Shown here: positions 43,871 through 53,432 of the stretch, in pieces
Numbering within the stretch: the stretch's first letter is position 1
How the letters are laid out: the number at the start of each line of letters is the position of its first letter
Source: Sphingomicrobium arenosum
Lineage (GTDB): Bacteria > Pseudomonadota > Alphaproteobacteria > Sphingomonadales > Sphingomonadaceae
DNA length: 64,000 nt
Assembly (NCBI RefSeq): GCF_026157085.1
Contig: NZ_JANPVN010000001.1
Location: forward strand, 620,001 to 684,000
Direction of reading: 5' to 3'
The notes under the pieces: model-generated
Seen by the model: only the letters and a program-made list of their open reading frames with translations
What the model was told of the DNA's origin: nothing
Databases searched by the model: none
Translations under genes and position numbers: made by a program

Positions 43871-43901
43871 GGGCGGGGGGCTCAGGCTTCCCGCCCTTTT
43901 T
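43871..43901 (+). terminator. Intrinsic terminator after tsf
   Basis: An 11-bp stem with two G-T pairs (43871-43881 with 43886-43896), TCAG loop and a T5 run (43897-43901), 27 bases after the tsf stop. This is the most classical terminator in the window. It separates rpsB-tsf from pyrH. Confidence 0.88.
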
Positions 43902-43977
43902 CATGCCCGCAAAAGACTTGGCTTGGGAGCACGCGCCCCTTAAGAGCCTTTGCCAACACGCCCTACGAGGAGATCCC

Positions 43978-44700
43978 ATGGCCCGCCCCACATTCAATCG
44001 CATCCTCCTCAAACTTTCGGGCGAGGTGCTGATGGGCAAGGGGCAGTTCGGGATCGACCCCGAGACCACCAGCCGCGTGGCGGGCGAGATCAAGCGCGCC
44101 AAGGAAAAGGGCTATGAGCTGTGCATCGTGGTCGGCGGGGGTAATATCTTCCGCGGCATCGCGGGCGCCGCGCAGGGGATCGACCGGGCGAGCGCCGATT
44201 ACATGGGCATGCTGGCGACCGTGATGAACGCGCTGGCGATGCAGAATGCATTGGAGCAGATCGGTGTCGACACCCGCGTCCAGTCGGCCATCCCGATGGC
44301 GAGCGTGTGCGAACCCTATATCCGCCGCCGTGCGGTGCGGCACATGGAGAAGGGCCGGGTCGTCATCTTCGCGGCAGGCACGGGCAGCCCCTTCTTCACC
44401 ACCGACACGACGGCGGCGCTGCGCGCGGCCGAGATGAATTGCGACGCATTGTTCAAGGGGACCAGCGTCGATGGCGTCTATGATGCCGATCCCAAGAAGG
44501 TGGCGAGCGCGAGCCGCTATGACAGCCTGTCCTTCAACCGCGTCCTCGCCGACAATCTGCGGGTGATGGACGCTTCCGCCGTGGCGCTGTGCCGCGACAA
44601 CAATATTCCGATCGTCGTCTTCAACATCCGCGACGAGGGCAACCTCACCGAGGTGCTCGACGGCCGCGGCACCGCGACGATCGTCCAGAACGAGGAGTAG
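43978..44700 (+). CDS. pyrH: UMP kinase
   Basis: A 240-residue amino-acid-kinase-fold enzyme that phosphorylates UMP. Family segments include [23 protein letters not shown] and [33 protein letters not shown] is near 164. The ATG at 43978 has AGGAG 5 bases upstream. An in-frame start at 43903 lies in the terminator and is rejected. frr starts 3 bases after the stop. Confidence 0.97.
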   Translation: MARPTFNRILLKLSGEVLMGKGQFGIDPETTSRVAGEIKRAKEKGYELCIVVGGGNIFRGIAGAAQGIDRASADYMGMLATVMNALAMQNALEQIGVDTRVQSAIPMASVCEPYIRRRAVRHMEKGRVVIFAAGTGSPFFTTDTTAALRAAEMNCDALFKGTSVDGVYDADPKKVASASRYDSLSFNRVLADNLRVMDASAVALCRDNNIPIVVFNIRDEGNLTEVLDGRGTATIVQNEE

Positions 44701-44703
44701 AAC

Positions 44704-45261
44704 ATGGCCCAATATGACAAGAGCGATATCCAGCGCCGCATGGACGGGGCGGTCGAAAACCTTCGCGGCGACCTTTCGGGGCTGCGCACGGGGCGCGCGT
44801 CGACCGCGTTGCTCGATCCGGTCCAGGTCGAGGTCTATGGCGCCAACATGCCGTTGAACCAGGTGGCGACCGTCTCGGTGCCCGAGCCGCGCCTCATCAG
44901 CGTGCAGGTGTGGGACAAGTCGAACATCGGCAATGTCGAAAAGGCGATCCGCGCTGCGGGCCTCGGCATCAACCCGGTGGTCGATGGCCAGCTCATCCGC
45001 CTGCCGCTGCCCGACCTTACGGAGGAGCGACGCAAGGAACTCGCCAAGCTGGTCGGCCAATATGCCGAAAAGGCCAAGATCGCGGTGCGCAACGTGCGCC
45101 GCGACGGCAATGACGCGATCAAGGCCGACGAGAAGAAGGGCGAGTTCGGCGAGGACGAGCGCAAGCGTCACGAGACCGAGGTGCAGAAGCTGACCGACGA
45201 CAAGATCGCCGAGATCGACAAGGTCGCGGCCGACAAGGAAGCGGAAATCCTCAAGCAGTGA
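44704..45261 (+). CDS. frr: Ribosome recycling factor
   Basis: A 185-residue two-domain protein that splits post-termination ribosomes with EF-G. The RRF signatures [20 protein letters not shown], a central [15 protein letters not shown] and [11 protein letters not shown] are present. It follows pyrH by 3 bases and overlaps uppS by GTGA. Confidence 0.97.
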   Translation: MAQYDKSDIQRRMDGAVENLRGDLSGLRTGRASTALLDPVQVEVYGANMPLNQVATVSVPEPRLISVQVWDKSNIGNVEKAIRAAGLGINPVVDGQLIRLPLPDLTEERRKELAKLVGQYAEKAKIAVRNVRRDGNDAIKADEKKGEFGEDERKRHETEVQKLTDDKIAEIDKVAADKEAEILKQ

Positions 45262-46010
45262 GCGAGGCCGTCGCTCCCGAGACGACCGAGACGGTCGCCG
45301 GTGGCGGCGATCCCGCGGTGCCGCGCCACGTCGCCATCATCATGGATGGCAACGGACGCTGGGCCAAAAAGAAGGGGCTGCCCCGCGTCGCCGGACACCG
45401 CGAAGGTGCCGAGGCGGTGCGGCGCACACTGAAAGCGGCGGTCGAGGCGGGGGTGGAGTGCCTGACGCTCTACGCCTTTTCGAGCGAGAATTGGCGGCGC
45501 AGCGAAGAGGAGGTCACCGACCTCAAGGGGTTGATGCGCTTCTATCTCGAGCGCGAGCTCGAGGAGCTGGCGCGCGAAGGCGTGCGGCTGCGCTTCATCG
45601 GCGAGCCCAGCGCCTTCGGACCCGATTTGTGGGAGCGTCTCCAGCTGGCGGCGGCGCGGACCGCCGGTAATGACACGCTGACGCTCAATGTCGCGCTCAA
45701 CTACGGCAGCCAGCAAGAGTTAGCGCGCGCGGCGCAAATCCTTGCGCAGGAAGTCGCCGAGGGGCTGATCACGCCCGATGAGATCACCGTCGAGCGGTTG
45801 GGGGGCGTGTTGCAGACCGCCGAATTGCCACCGCTCGACCTTCTCATCCGCACCTCGGGCGAGGTGCGATTGTCCAATTTTCTCCTGTGGCAGGCGGCCT
45901 ATGCCGAGCTGGTCTTCCTCGACCTGCTGTGGCCCGATTTCGACGCCCAAGCCTTCAAGGGGGCGCTCGGCACCTTCGCCAAGCGGCAGCGCAGGTTCGG
46001 GGGCCGATGA
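45258..46010 (+). CDS. uppS: Undecaprenyl diphosphate synthase
   Basis: A 250-residue cis-prenyltransferase that makes the carrier lipid for peptidoglycan. Motifs include [13 protein letters not shown] (catalytic Asp), [21 protein letters not shown] and the C-terminal [22 protein letters not shown]. It starts at GTG 45258 overlapping the frr stop. The first 20 residues are a non-conserved extension. It overlaps cdsA by ATGA. Confidence 0.96.
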   Translation: MSEAVAPETTETVAGGGDPAVPRHVAIIMDGNGRWAKKKGLPRVAGHREGAEAVRRTLKAAVEAGVECLTLYAFSSENWRRSEEEVTDLKGLMRFYLERELEELAREGVRLRFIGEPSAFGPDLWERLQLAAARTAGNDTLTLNVALNYGSQQELARAAQILAQEVAEGLITPDEITVERLGGVLQTAELPPLDLLIRTSGEVRLSNFLLWQAAYAELVFLDLLWPDFDAQAFKGALGTFAKRQRRFGGR

Positions 46011-46639
46011 ACGAGCTGACCATTCGCACCATCGCCGGGATCGCGATGATCGGAATAACGCTGGCCGTGGCCTGGGTCGGGGGCATGCCCTTCGCGCTGC
46101 TCGTCGCGGCGGCGGCGACGGCGGTCTATTGGGAATGGTCGCGAATTGTCACGGGCTGGAACATCGGTTGGAAGATCGGCGGCTTTTTCTACTGCCTCAT
46201 TCCCGCCATCGCGCTCTTGTGGATCCGCGATCGTTATGCGCAAGGGTTCGACCTGCTGCTCTGGGTGTTCATCGTCACTTGGGCCACCGATATCGGCGGC
46301 TATGCCTTTGGCAAGACCATGGGACGCACCAAATTGGCGCCCGCGATCAGCCCCAACAAAACGTGGGAAGGGCTGATCGGCGGGATGGTCGCCGCGGGTC
46401 TGCTCGGTGGGCTGTGGGCATGGACGCAGGGGCTCGATCCGCTGCTCTACTGGCTCGGCGCGCCGATGGCAGTGGCGGCGCAGGCGGGCGACCTGTTCGA
46501 AAGCGGCATGAAGCGGCGCGCGGGGGTGAAGGATTCGGGCACGTTGCTACCCGGACACGGCGGGGTGTTCGATCGGCTCGACGGACTATTGGTCGTCGCG
46601 ACAGCGATCGGACTGGCCGTGTATATGGGGTGGCTGTGA
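46007..46639 (+). CDS. cdsA: Phosphatidate cytidylyltransferase
   Basis: A 210-residue inner-membrane enzyme making CDP-diacylglycerol for PssA. The CdsA signature SGMKRRAGVKDSG...LPGHGGVFDRLD is complete near the C-terminus (about 164-190). About six hydrophobic segments are visible. It is shorter than the E. coli enzyme (about 285 residues), as often seen in this order. It overlaps uppS and dxr by 4 bases each. Confidence 0.93.
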   Translation: MNELTIRTIAGIAMIGITLAVAWVGGMPFALLVAAAATAVYWEWSRIVTGWNIGWKIGGFFYCLIPAIALLWIRDRYAQGFDLLLWVFIVTWATDIGGYAFGKTMGRTKLAPAISPNKTWEGLIGGMVAAGLLGGLWAWTQGLDPLLYWLGAPMAVAAQAGDLFESGMKRRAGVKDSGTLLPGHGGVFDRLDGLLVVATAIGLAVYMGWL

Positions 46640-47793
46640 GCAAGCGTATCGCGATCCTCGGGGCGACCGGTTCGGTCGGCTCTTCCACGCTCGACCTCGT
46701 CGAGGCGGCGCCCGGTGACTTCGACGTAGTCGCGGTGACGGCGGCGTCGAACGTCGAGAAACTTGCCGATATTGCAAGGCGCACCGGGGCCCGGCGTGCG
46801 GTGATCGCGGACGAGGCGCTGCTCGGTGAATTGGGCCATGCGCTGGACGGAAGCAATTGTTTGGCCGAAGCGGGCGAAGAGGCGCTGTGCGACGTCGCGC
46901 GCGAGGCCGATCTGGTCATGGCGGCGATCGTCGGCACGGCGGGGCTGAAGCCAGTCATGGCCGCGCTGGAAGCCGGCGTGACGGTGGGCCTCGCGAACAA
47001 GGAAAGCCTCGTTTCTGCTGGCGCATTGATGATGGACGCAGCCAAGCGGGCGGGGGCGACGATCCTACCCGTGGACAGCGAGCATAATGCGATCTTCCAA
47101 TGCCTTGGCGATGGTAGCTGCGATCATGTCGAACGGCTGATCCTGACCGCGAGCGGCGGACCTTTCCGAACGTTGAGCGCGGCCGAAATGGCAGCGAAGA
47201 CCCCGGCGCAGGCGGTGGCGCATCCCAATTGGTCGATGGGCGCGAAGATCAGCGTCGACAGCGCGACGATGATGAACAAGGGGCTGGAGCTGATCGAGGC
47301 GCATCACCTTTTCGGCCTGCCGAGCGAGCGGATCGACATCGTCGTGCATCCGCAATCGGTGGTGCATAGCTGCGTCGAATATAGGGACGGCTCGATCCTC
47401 GCGCAGATGGGGCCGAGCGACATGCGGGTGCCGATCGCGCATTGCCTCGCCTGGCCCCAGCGGATGGAGACGGCGATCGAACGGCTCGACCTGCCGACCA
47501 TCGCGCGGCTCGATTTCGAAGCGCCCGATCCGAAGCGGTTCCCGGCATTGAGGTTGGCGCGTGCGGCGCTCGAGGCGGGCGGCAGCGCGGCGGCGCGCAT
47601 GAATGCGGCCAATGAGGTGGCGGTCGCCGCCTTTCTCGACGGTCAGATCGGTTTCGCCGACATCGCCGCGACGGTCGAGGCGGTGTTGGACGCCGGCGAG
47701 AATATGGCGCCGGGCTCGATCGAAGACCTCCTCCGGATCGATGCGGAGGCCCGGTCGATGACGCGTGAAAAAGTGGCGAAGGTGGCGGCATAA
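46636..47793 (+). CDS. dxr: 1-deoxy-D-xylulose 5-phosphate reductoisomerase
   Basis: A 385-residue enzyme of the MEP isoprenoid route, upstream in metabolism of UppS. The NADPH motif is ILGATGSVGSSTLDLV (7-22). GLANKESLVSAG is near 119. The metal site is DSEHNAIFQ, and the substrate lid region is ASGGPFR and SVDSATMMNKGLELIEAHHLF. It starts at GTG 46636 overlapping the cdsA stop. A longer open frame upstream overlaps cdsA and is not coding. Confidence 0.96.
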   Translation: MSKRIAILGATGSVGSSTLDLVEAAPGDFDVVAVTAASNVEKLADIARRTGARRAVIADEALLGELGHALDGSNCLAEAGEEALCDVAREADLVMAAIVGTAGLKPVMAALEAGVTVGLANKESLVSAGALMMDAAKRAGATILPVDSEHNAIFQCLGDGSCDHVERLILTASGGPFRTLSAAEMAAKTPAQAVAHPNWSMGAKISVDSATMMNKGLELIEAHHLFGLPSERIDIVVHPQSVVHSCVEYRDGSILAQMGPSDMRVPIAHCLAWPQRMETAIERLDLPTIARLDFEAPDPKRFPALRLARAALEAGGSAAARMNAANEVAVAAFLDGQIGFADIAATVEAVLDAGENMAPGSIEDLLRIDAEARSMTREKVAKVAA

Positions 47794-47795
47794 TC

Positions 47796-48911
47796 ATGGA
47801 ACAGCCCTCGCTGCTCTTCATCCTCGTCGCCTTCATCGCGGTGCTCGGGCCGCTCGTCTTCTTCCACGAGCTGGGCCACTACGGCATGGCGCGATTGTTC
47901 GGGATCAAGGCGGAGACCTTCTCGATCGGCTTCGGACGCGAGATCTTCGGCTGGAACGACAAGCGCGGCACGCGCTGGAAGGTCGGCTGGATGCCGCTGG
48001 GCGGCTATGTGAAATTCGCGGGCGATGCCGATGTGGCGAGCCGCCCCGAAAAAGGCGACCTCGACCCCGATCATTTCCAGAACCGGCCGGTGGGGCAGCG
48101 TTTCCTCGTGGTGCTGGCAGGGCCGATGGCCAACTTCCTGCTCGCGATCCTGATCTTCGCGGGCTTCTTCCTCGCCATCGGCACGTTGAAAGCGCCCGAC
48201 GCGGTCATCGGCGGGGTCGAGCCCGACACACCGGCGGCGATGGCCGGGCTGAAGGTGGGCGATCGCATCCTGTCGATCGATGGGCGCGACACCGAGGATT
48301 TCGACGCCATCACCCGCACCGTCATCCTGCGTCCGGGCGCGAAGGTGCCGATCAAGATCGAACGCGACGGCGTGGTCAGCGTGAAGCAGGTCACACTCGC
48401 GGCGCATGTCGAGCAGGACGCCTATGGCCAGGAACATGAGATCGGTCGACTGGGGATCACCCAGCGGTTCGGCGAGCGCGAGACGATGGGGCCGATCGAG
48501 GCGTTTGCGGCGGGCACCAAGCGGGTCTGGGTGCTGCTCGGCTGGATGATCGACGGACTCGGCCAGATCATCTTCGGGACATTGTCGGTCGATCAGCTCG
48601 GCGGGCCGATCAAGATGGCGCAGGTGTCGGGGCAGCAGGCGGCCTTGGGCTGGGAAGCGGCGATCGGGCTGGCAGCGCTCCTGTCGATTAACCTTGGCTT
48701 CATCAACCTGTTGCCAATCCCGATGCTAGATGGCGGACATCTGATGTTCTATGCCATCGAGGCGATCCGGCGGCGGCCCGTCGGGGACGCCGCGCAGGAA
48801 TGGGCGTTTCGCGGCGGTTTGGCGCTGCTGGCGGCCTTTTTCCTGTTCGTCACCTTGAACGATCTGCAATCGATCGGGCTGGTCGAACGGATAGGACGCT
48901 TGATCGGATAG
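47796..48911 (+). CDS. rseP: Site-2 zinc metalloprotease RseP
   Basis: A 371-residue inner-membrane protease of regulated intramembrane proteolysis. The zinc motif HELGH is at residues 24-28 and the second metal site LDGGH near 311-315. A PDZ domain (about 130-200) shows GVEPDTPAAMAGLKVGDRIL. The E. coli protein has two PDZ domains, while only one is clear here. It starts 2 bases after dxr. Confidence 0.95.
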   Translation: MEQPSLLFILVAFIAVLGPLVFFHELGHYGMARLFGIKAETFSIGFGREIFGWNDKRGTRWKVGWMPLGGYVKFAGDADVASRPEKGDLDPDHFQNRPVGQRFLVVLAGPMANFLLAILIFAGFFLAIGTLKAPDAVIGGVEPDTPAAMAGLKVGDRILSIDGRDTEDFDAITRTVILRPGAKVPIKIERDGVVSVKQVTLAAHVEQDAYGQEHEIGRLGITQRFGERETMGPIEAFAAGTKRVWVLLGWMIDGLGQIIFGTLSVDQLGGPIKMAQVSGQQAALGWEAAIGLAALLSINLGFINLLPIPMLDGGHLMFYAIEAIRRRPVGDAAQEWAFRGGLALLAAFFLFVTLNDLQSIGLVERIGRLIG

Positions 48912-49009
48912 CCCGCATAGGGCAGTCAGGCGCGAATATGTTCAGGAGAGCGACAGCCAAGGTCGCTACATCGTTGAAAAAAGGGCGGGGACGCGTGAAA
49001 GTGAACAAC

Positions 49010-51637
49010 ATGATGGCGAAACGCCACGGGGCCGCATTGCTGGTCGGCACCTGTTTGAGCTCGATGGCCGTGCCGATGGGCGCGATGGCGCAGGAAACCA
49101 CTCCTGCGATGACCACCCAGGCCGCCCCTGCGGAAAGCGTGCGCGAGGGCATGATCCGCTCGCTCCAGGTGACCGGCGCCGAGCGTATCGAACGCGAGAC
49201 GGTCATCGCCTATTCCACCCTGTCGCCCGGCCAGACCTATACCGCCGAGACGCTCGACCAGGCGCTGCGCGCGCTTTACGATACCGAGCTGTTCTCGGAC
49301 GTGGTGATCACCGGTGCCGATACCGGCAATCTCGTCATCGCGGTCAAGGAAAACCCGATCATCAATCGCATCGTTCTGGAAGGCAATCGCCGTCTCAAGA
49401 ACGACAAGATCGCGCCCGAAATCCGGCTCGCGCCGCGCCGCATCTATACGCGTTCGAAGGTGCGCGCCGATGTCGATCGCATCATCGAGCTCTACACGCG
49501 CGAAGGGCGCTTCGCCGCGGTGGTCGAGCCCAAGATCGTCGAGCTTGATCAGAATCGCGTCGACCTCATTTTCGAGATCAACGAGGGCCCCAAGTCCAAG
49601 ATCCGGTCGATCAACATCATCGGCAACGAACAGTTTTCCGACGGCAAGCTGATCAAGCAGATGTACAGCCGCGAGGCGGGCGGGGTGCTCGGCTTCCTGA
49701 AGTCGAACACCAGTTACGATCCCGATCGTCTCGGCGCCGACCAGCAGGCGCTGCGGATCTTCTATCTCACCGAAGGCTATGCCGATTTCCGCGTCGTCAG
49801 CGCGCTCGCCGAGCTGACGCCCGACCGGCAGGATTTCGTCATTACCTATGTCGTCGAGGAAGGCCCGCGCTACAAGTTCGGCGAGGTCGAGACCGACAGC
49901 GCACTGCGTGATTTCGATGAAGAGGCGATGGACCTGTTCGTCGATATCGAGCCGGGCGACTGGTTCAATGCGCGCAAGGTCGAGGACACGGTCACGGCGC
50001 TGAACGAGGCGGCGGGCCTCGTGGGCTATGCTTTTGCCGACATCAGTCCGGCGATCACGCGTAATCCCGAAGAACTGACGATGGACCTTACCTTCCGCAC
50101 GAACGAGGCGGCGCGGGTCTATATCGATCGGGTCGACATCAACGGTAATACGGTAACGCGCGATAATGTGATCCGCCGTGAGTTCCGCCTGTTCGAAGGC
50201 GATGCCTTCAACGCGACGCTGCTGCGCCGTTCCGAAGACCGCATCCGCAGCCTCGGCTATTTCAACCAGGAGTTGGAGATCAAGCAGACGCCGATCGGTG
50301 ACGACCGCGTCGCGCTGACCCTCGATGTCGAGGAAAAGCCGACCGGCCAGCTGACCTTCTCGGCAGGCTTCTCGAGCCTCGAGCGCTTCCTCGTTTCGGC
50401 GCAGATCAGCCAGAACAATTTCATGGGCAAGGGTCAGACGCTCCTGGCCGGGGTCAACTGGTCGCGCTATTCGCGCAGCGTCCAATTCGGCTTCACCGAG
50501 CCCTTCTTCCTCGGTCGTCCGATCCTGCTCGGCGCCGACGTCTATCGCCGCGATTTCAACAGCTTCAACTTCGTCGGTTCGGATCGCCGTTCGACCTACA
50601 GCCAGCTGTCGACGGGCGGCGGACTACGGCTCGGCTTCCCGGTGACGGAATATCTGTCGGCGGGGCTGCGCTATCAGTTGGTGCTCGACGACATCACGCT
50701 CGATCGCGAGACTTTCTACACCGATCTCGACGGCAGCGGCACGCTCGACGACGACGAGTGCGATCCGCTGAAGGCCGGCACCTATCTGTGTAACGAGCTC
50801 GGTGAACGACTGACCAGTTCGATCGGCTACAGCCTGGCGTTCAACAACACCAACGGGCTGCGCGCCACGCGCGGTATTCGCGCGAGCTTGCGGCAGGACT
50901 TTGCCGGGCTCGGCGGCGATGTGAAATATCTGCGCTCCATCGCCGATGCGACGCGCTACTTCCGCATGCCCGCCGATTTCGTCCTCTCGATCAATGCGCA
51001 GGGCGGTTACATCGCCCCGCTCGGTCATGAGGAACAGGATTTCCGCGATCCCATCCGTATCTCGGACCGCTTCTTCGGGCCGTCCTTCCGCGGCTTCGAC
51101 ATCCGCGGCATCGGCCCGCGCGTGCTGCGTCGCAATTACGATGCGGACGGCAACCTGTCGGACGAGGCGACGCGCACGTCGAACGCGCTCGGCGGCAAAG
51201 CCTATTATTTCGGTCGCCTCGAGCTCGAATTCCCGACCTCGGCCGCGCTCGAGAATTTCGGCATCCGCCCGTCGGCCTTCGTCGATGTGGGCTCGGTGTG
51301 GGATCTTACCGCGCCGGACGTCGACGATTACCTCTTCTTCTGTTCGCCCGCGACGACCGACGGCCCTGAATTCCGCCGCGTGTCGCCCGGCGATACGCTC
51401 GATGACGGGGTGACGCCGATCACCTCCTGTGCCGACATTGCGACGGGGTATACCCAGTCGCCCGGTTATCGCGAGGAATTCGTCGGCAACAGCCCCAACC
51501 CGCGCCTGACGGTCGGGATCGGGGCCAACTGGGTGTCGCCCTTCGGTCCGCTTCGCCTCGATCTGGCGCATGCGCTGATCAAGCAGGAAGGCGACGATAC
51601 CCGTCTCTTTTCGTTCAACGTAGGAACCCAATTCTAA
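49010..51637 (+). CDS. bamA: Outer membrane assembly factor BamA
   Basis: An 875-residue outer-membrane protein that inserts beta-barrel proteins. A signal peptide (about 1-28, ending AMAQE) is followed by five POTRA domains (about 45-440) and a beta-barrel ending in the aromatic residue of LFSFNVGTQF. The barrel segment SSLERFLVSAQISQNNFMGKG and the VRGY/F-like loop FRGFDIRGIGPR are seen. The start is uncertain. ATG 49010 gives a normal signal peptide, GTG 48995 and ATG 48938 extend a basic N-region. The stop overlaps the skp start by one base. Confidence 0.95.
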   Translation: MMAKRHGAALLVGTCLSSMAVPMGAMAQETTPAMTTQAAPAESVREGMIRSLQVTGAERIERETVIAYSTLSPGQTYTAETLDQALRALYDTELFSDVVITGADTGNLVIAVKENPIINRIVLEGNRRLKNDKIAPEIRLAPRRIYTRSKVRADVDRIIELYTREGRFAAVVEPKIVELDQNRVDLIFEINEGPKSKIRSINIIGNEQFSDGKLIKQMYSREAGGVLGFLKSNTSYDPDRLGADQQALRIFYLTEGYADFRVVSALAELTPDRQDFVITYVVEEGPRYKFGEVETDSALRDFDEEAMDLFVDIEPGDWFNARKVEDTVTALNEAAGLVGYAFADISPAITRNPEELTMDLTFRTNEAARVYIDRVDINGNTVTRDNVIRREFRLFEGDAFNATLLRRSEDRIRSLGYFNQELEIKQTPIGDDRVALTLDVEEKPTGQLTFSAGFSSLERFLVSAQISQNNFMGKGQTLLAGVNWSRYSRSVQFGFTEPFFLGRPILLGADVYRRDFNSFNFVGSDRRSTYSQLSTGGGLRLGFPVTEYLSAGLRYQLVLDDITLDRETFYTDLDGSGTLDDDECDPLKAGTYLCNELGERLTSSIGYSLAFNNTNGLRATRGIRASLRQDFAGLGGDVKYLRSIADATRYFRMPADFVLSINAQGGYIAPLGHEEQDFRDPIRISDRFFGPSFRGFDIRGIGPRVLRRNYDADGNLSDEATRTSNALGGKAYYFGRLELEFPTSAALENFGIRPSAFVDVGSVWDLTAPDVDDYLFFCSPATTDGPEFRRVSPGDTLDDGVTPITSCADIATGYTQSPGYREEFVGNSPNPRLTVGIGANWVSPFGPLRLDLAHALIKQEGDDTRLFSFNVGTQF

Positions 51638-52236
51638 TGAAAAATCTTCTCATCGCCGCTGGTCTTGCCGCCGCGACCCTCTCGCCCGCGACCGCCTCGG
51701 CGCAGTCCTTCCCCGACACCAAGATCGGTGTCGTCGACGTCAATCGCGTGGCCACCACGTGCACTGCTTGCGTCACCGCGCTGCAGTCGCTCGAGCAGCA
51801 GGCGCAGGCGATCCGCACCCGCGAAGCCGAGCTGGGCCAGCCGCTGCAGGCGACCGCGCAGGCGCTGCAGAAGGAGATCAATGCGCTTGGCGGCGCCGAG
51901 GCCTCGGCCGATCTCCAGCAGCGCGCCGCAGCGTTCCAACAGCAGCAGCAGGCTGCTGCCGCCGAGATCCAGCAGCGCAACCAGGTGGTGCAGCGCAACC
52001 GCAACTTCATTCTCCAGCAGATCGGCCAGGCGATCGATCCGGCCTATCAGCAGGTGATCGCGCGTCGCGGCGTGCACATCATCGTTCCGGCGGACACGAC
52101 CCTTGCCCATCAGCCGGCGGTCGACCTCACCAATGACGTGCTGGCCGAAGTGAACCGCACGCTCACCAGCATCAACGTCAATGCACCGGCGCCGGCCCAG
52201 CCCGCTGCGCAGACCACCCCCCAGCAGGGCCGCTAA
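51637..52236 (+). CDS. skp: OmpH/Skp family periplasmic chaperone
   Basis: A 199-residue periplasmic protein with a signal peptide (1-23, ATASAQ). The family start IGVVDVNRV is at about 30. A long Gln/Ala-rich coiled-coil region (about 50-130) fits the tentacle helices of Skp, and the end is Pro/Ala/Gln-rich. Skp carries unfolded outer-membrane proteins to BamA. Two cysteines (42, 45) are unusual. It starts at the last base of bamA (TAATG). Confidence 0.88.
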   Translation: MKNLLIAAGLAAATLSPATASAQSFPDTKIGVVDVNRVATTCTACVTALQSLEQQAQAIRTREAELGQPLQATAQALQKEINALGGAEASADLQQRAAAFQQQQQAAAAEIQQRNQVVQRNRNFILQQIGQAIDPAYQQVIARRGVHIIVPADTTLAHQPAVDLTNDVLAEVNRTLTSINVNAPAPAQPAAQTTPQQGR

Positions 52237-52247
52237 GGCTTCCCGCG

Positions 52248-52727
52248 ATGGGTGACACCAACGATAGCGCCGTCATCGGCCCGCTGGATATTCGGCGGGT
52301 GATGGCGGCGCTGCCGCATCGCTATCCGCTGCTTCTGGTCGACCGTGTCGAGCGGATCGAGAAGGACAAGTCGATCACCGCGATCAAGGCGGTGAGCATG
52401 AACGAGCAGTTTTTCCAGGGGCATTTCCCCGGACGCCCGATTATGCCCGGCGTCCTCCAGATCGAAGCGCTGGCGCAGGCCGCGGGCGTGCTGGCTGTGG
52501 AGAGCATGGACCTGGCGGGCTCGAACAAGCTCGTCTATTTCATGGCGATCGGCGATACGAAGTTTCGCAAGCCGGTAGAGCCCGGGTGCCTCCTCACGCT
52601 GGACGTCGAGATCGTCCAGATGCGGCGCAATATCTGCAAGTTCGAGGGCAAGGCCTCGGTCGATGGCGAGGTGACCTGCCAGACCAGCTTTACCGCGATG
52701 ATCGCCGATCCGCCGTCCGACGACTAG
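52248..52727 (+). CDS. fabZ: 3-hydroxyacyl-ACP dehydratase FabZ
   Basis: A 159-residue hot-dog-fold enzyme of fatty acid elongation. The active-site helix region is [29 protein letters not shown], with catalytic His in GHFPGRP and Glu in QIEALAQ. The start is 11 bases after skp. In many Gram-negatives lpxD lies before and lpxA after fabZ, and both are missing here. Confidence 0.96.
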   Translation: MGDTNDSAVIGPLDIRRVMAALPHRYPLLLVDRVERIEKDKSITAIKAVSMNEQFFQGHFPGRPIMPGVLQIEALAQAAGVLAVESMDLAGSNKLVYFMAIGDTKFRKPVEPGCLLTLDVEIVQMRRNICKFEGKASVDGEVTCQTSFTAMIADPPSDD

Positions 52728-52730
52728 GCA

Positions 52731-53432
52731 TCAGCCGAGCACCATCGAGCCATCGGGCTCGCGCCTGAGGGCGAACAGATCGGCGATGACATCGCTATGC
52801 TCGAGTTCCATGCGGGGCGCGTCGGCTACGACGCGCCCTTCGCGCATCAGGACGAGACGATCGAAGGTGCCGAGGAGCTGGAGGTCGTGCAGCGCGGCGA
52901 TGACCCCGCGCCCGGCCTCGGATTCTTCGACCAGCATGTCGCGCATCGTCAGCACCCAGAAGGGGTCGAGATTGGCGAAGGGCTCGTCGAGAAAGAGGAA
53001 GCGCGGCGCGGTGGCGAGCGTGCGGGCGAACAGGATGCGCGCCCGCTCGCCGGTCGAGAGCTGGTTGGCAGGGCGGTCGAGAAATTCCTCCAGCGCGAGC
53101 CGTTCGATCAGCATGTCGAGCCGGTCGGGCGATGGTGCGATGGGGCTGAGGCGGAGCAGGTCGCGAACAGGGATCGCCCAATGGACGAGCCGCGATGCCG
53201 GGAGGTAACCGATCAGCCGAGCGCGGCGCGCGGGGCTTGCGGTCTCGAGCGTTTCTTCGGCAATGGTGAGGCTGCTGGTCTGGCAGCCACCGATGCCGGC
53301 GAGACAGCGTAGCAAGCTGGTCTTGCCGCTGCCGTTGGGGCCGATCAACGCGACCCGTTCGCCCGGTTCGACGAGGAGATCGGTGGTCTCGAGGCGTCCC
53401 GACAGGGTGAGGTTGCGGGCATCGAGGCTCAT
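52731..53432 (-). CDS. btuD: Cobalamin ABC transporter ATPase BtuD-like
   Basis: A 233-residue ABC ATPase of the FecE/BtuD type. Walker A GPNGSGKTS is at 31-39, the signature LSTGERARILFARTL near 125, Walker B FLFLDEPFANLD near 147 and a switch histidine in ALHD near 181. It is the last gene of the riboswitch-led operon and overlaps btuC by 4 bases. The B12 assignment comes from the operon. Confidence 0.88.
   Translation of the reverse strand: MSLDARNLTLSGRLETTDLLVEPGERVALIGPNGSGKTSLLRCLAGIGGCQTSSLTIAEETLETASPARRARLIGYLPASRLVHWAIPVRDLLRLSPIAPSPDRLDMLIERLALEEFLDRPANQLSTGERARILFARTLATAPRFLFLDEPFANLDPFWVLTMRDMLVEESEAGRGVIAALHDLQLLGTFDRLVLMREGRVVADAPRMELEHSDVIADLFALRREPDGSMVLG

Noticed and set aside
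45778..46635. An upstream extension of the dxr frame to 671 residues
   Set aside because: It overlaps uppS and cdsA, which have complete motifs. The GTG at 46636 with GTGA overlap is the natural dxr start.
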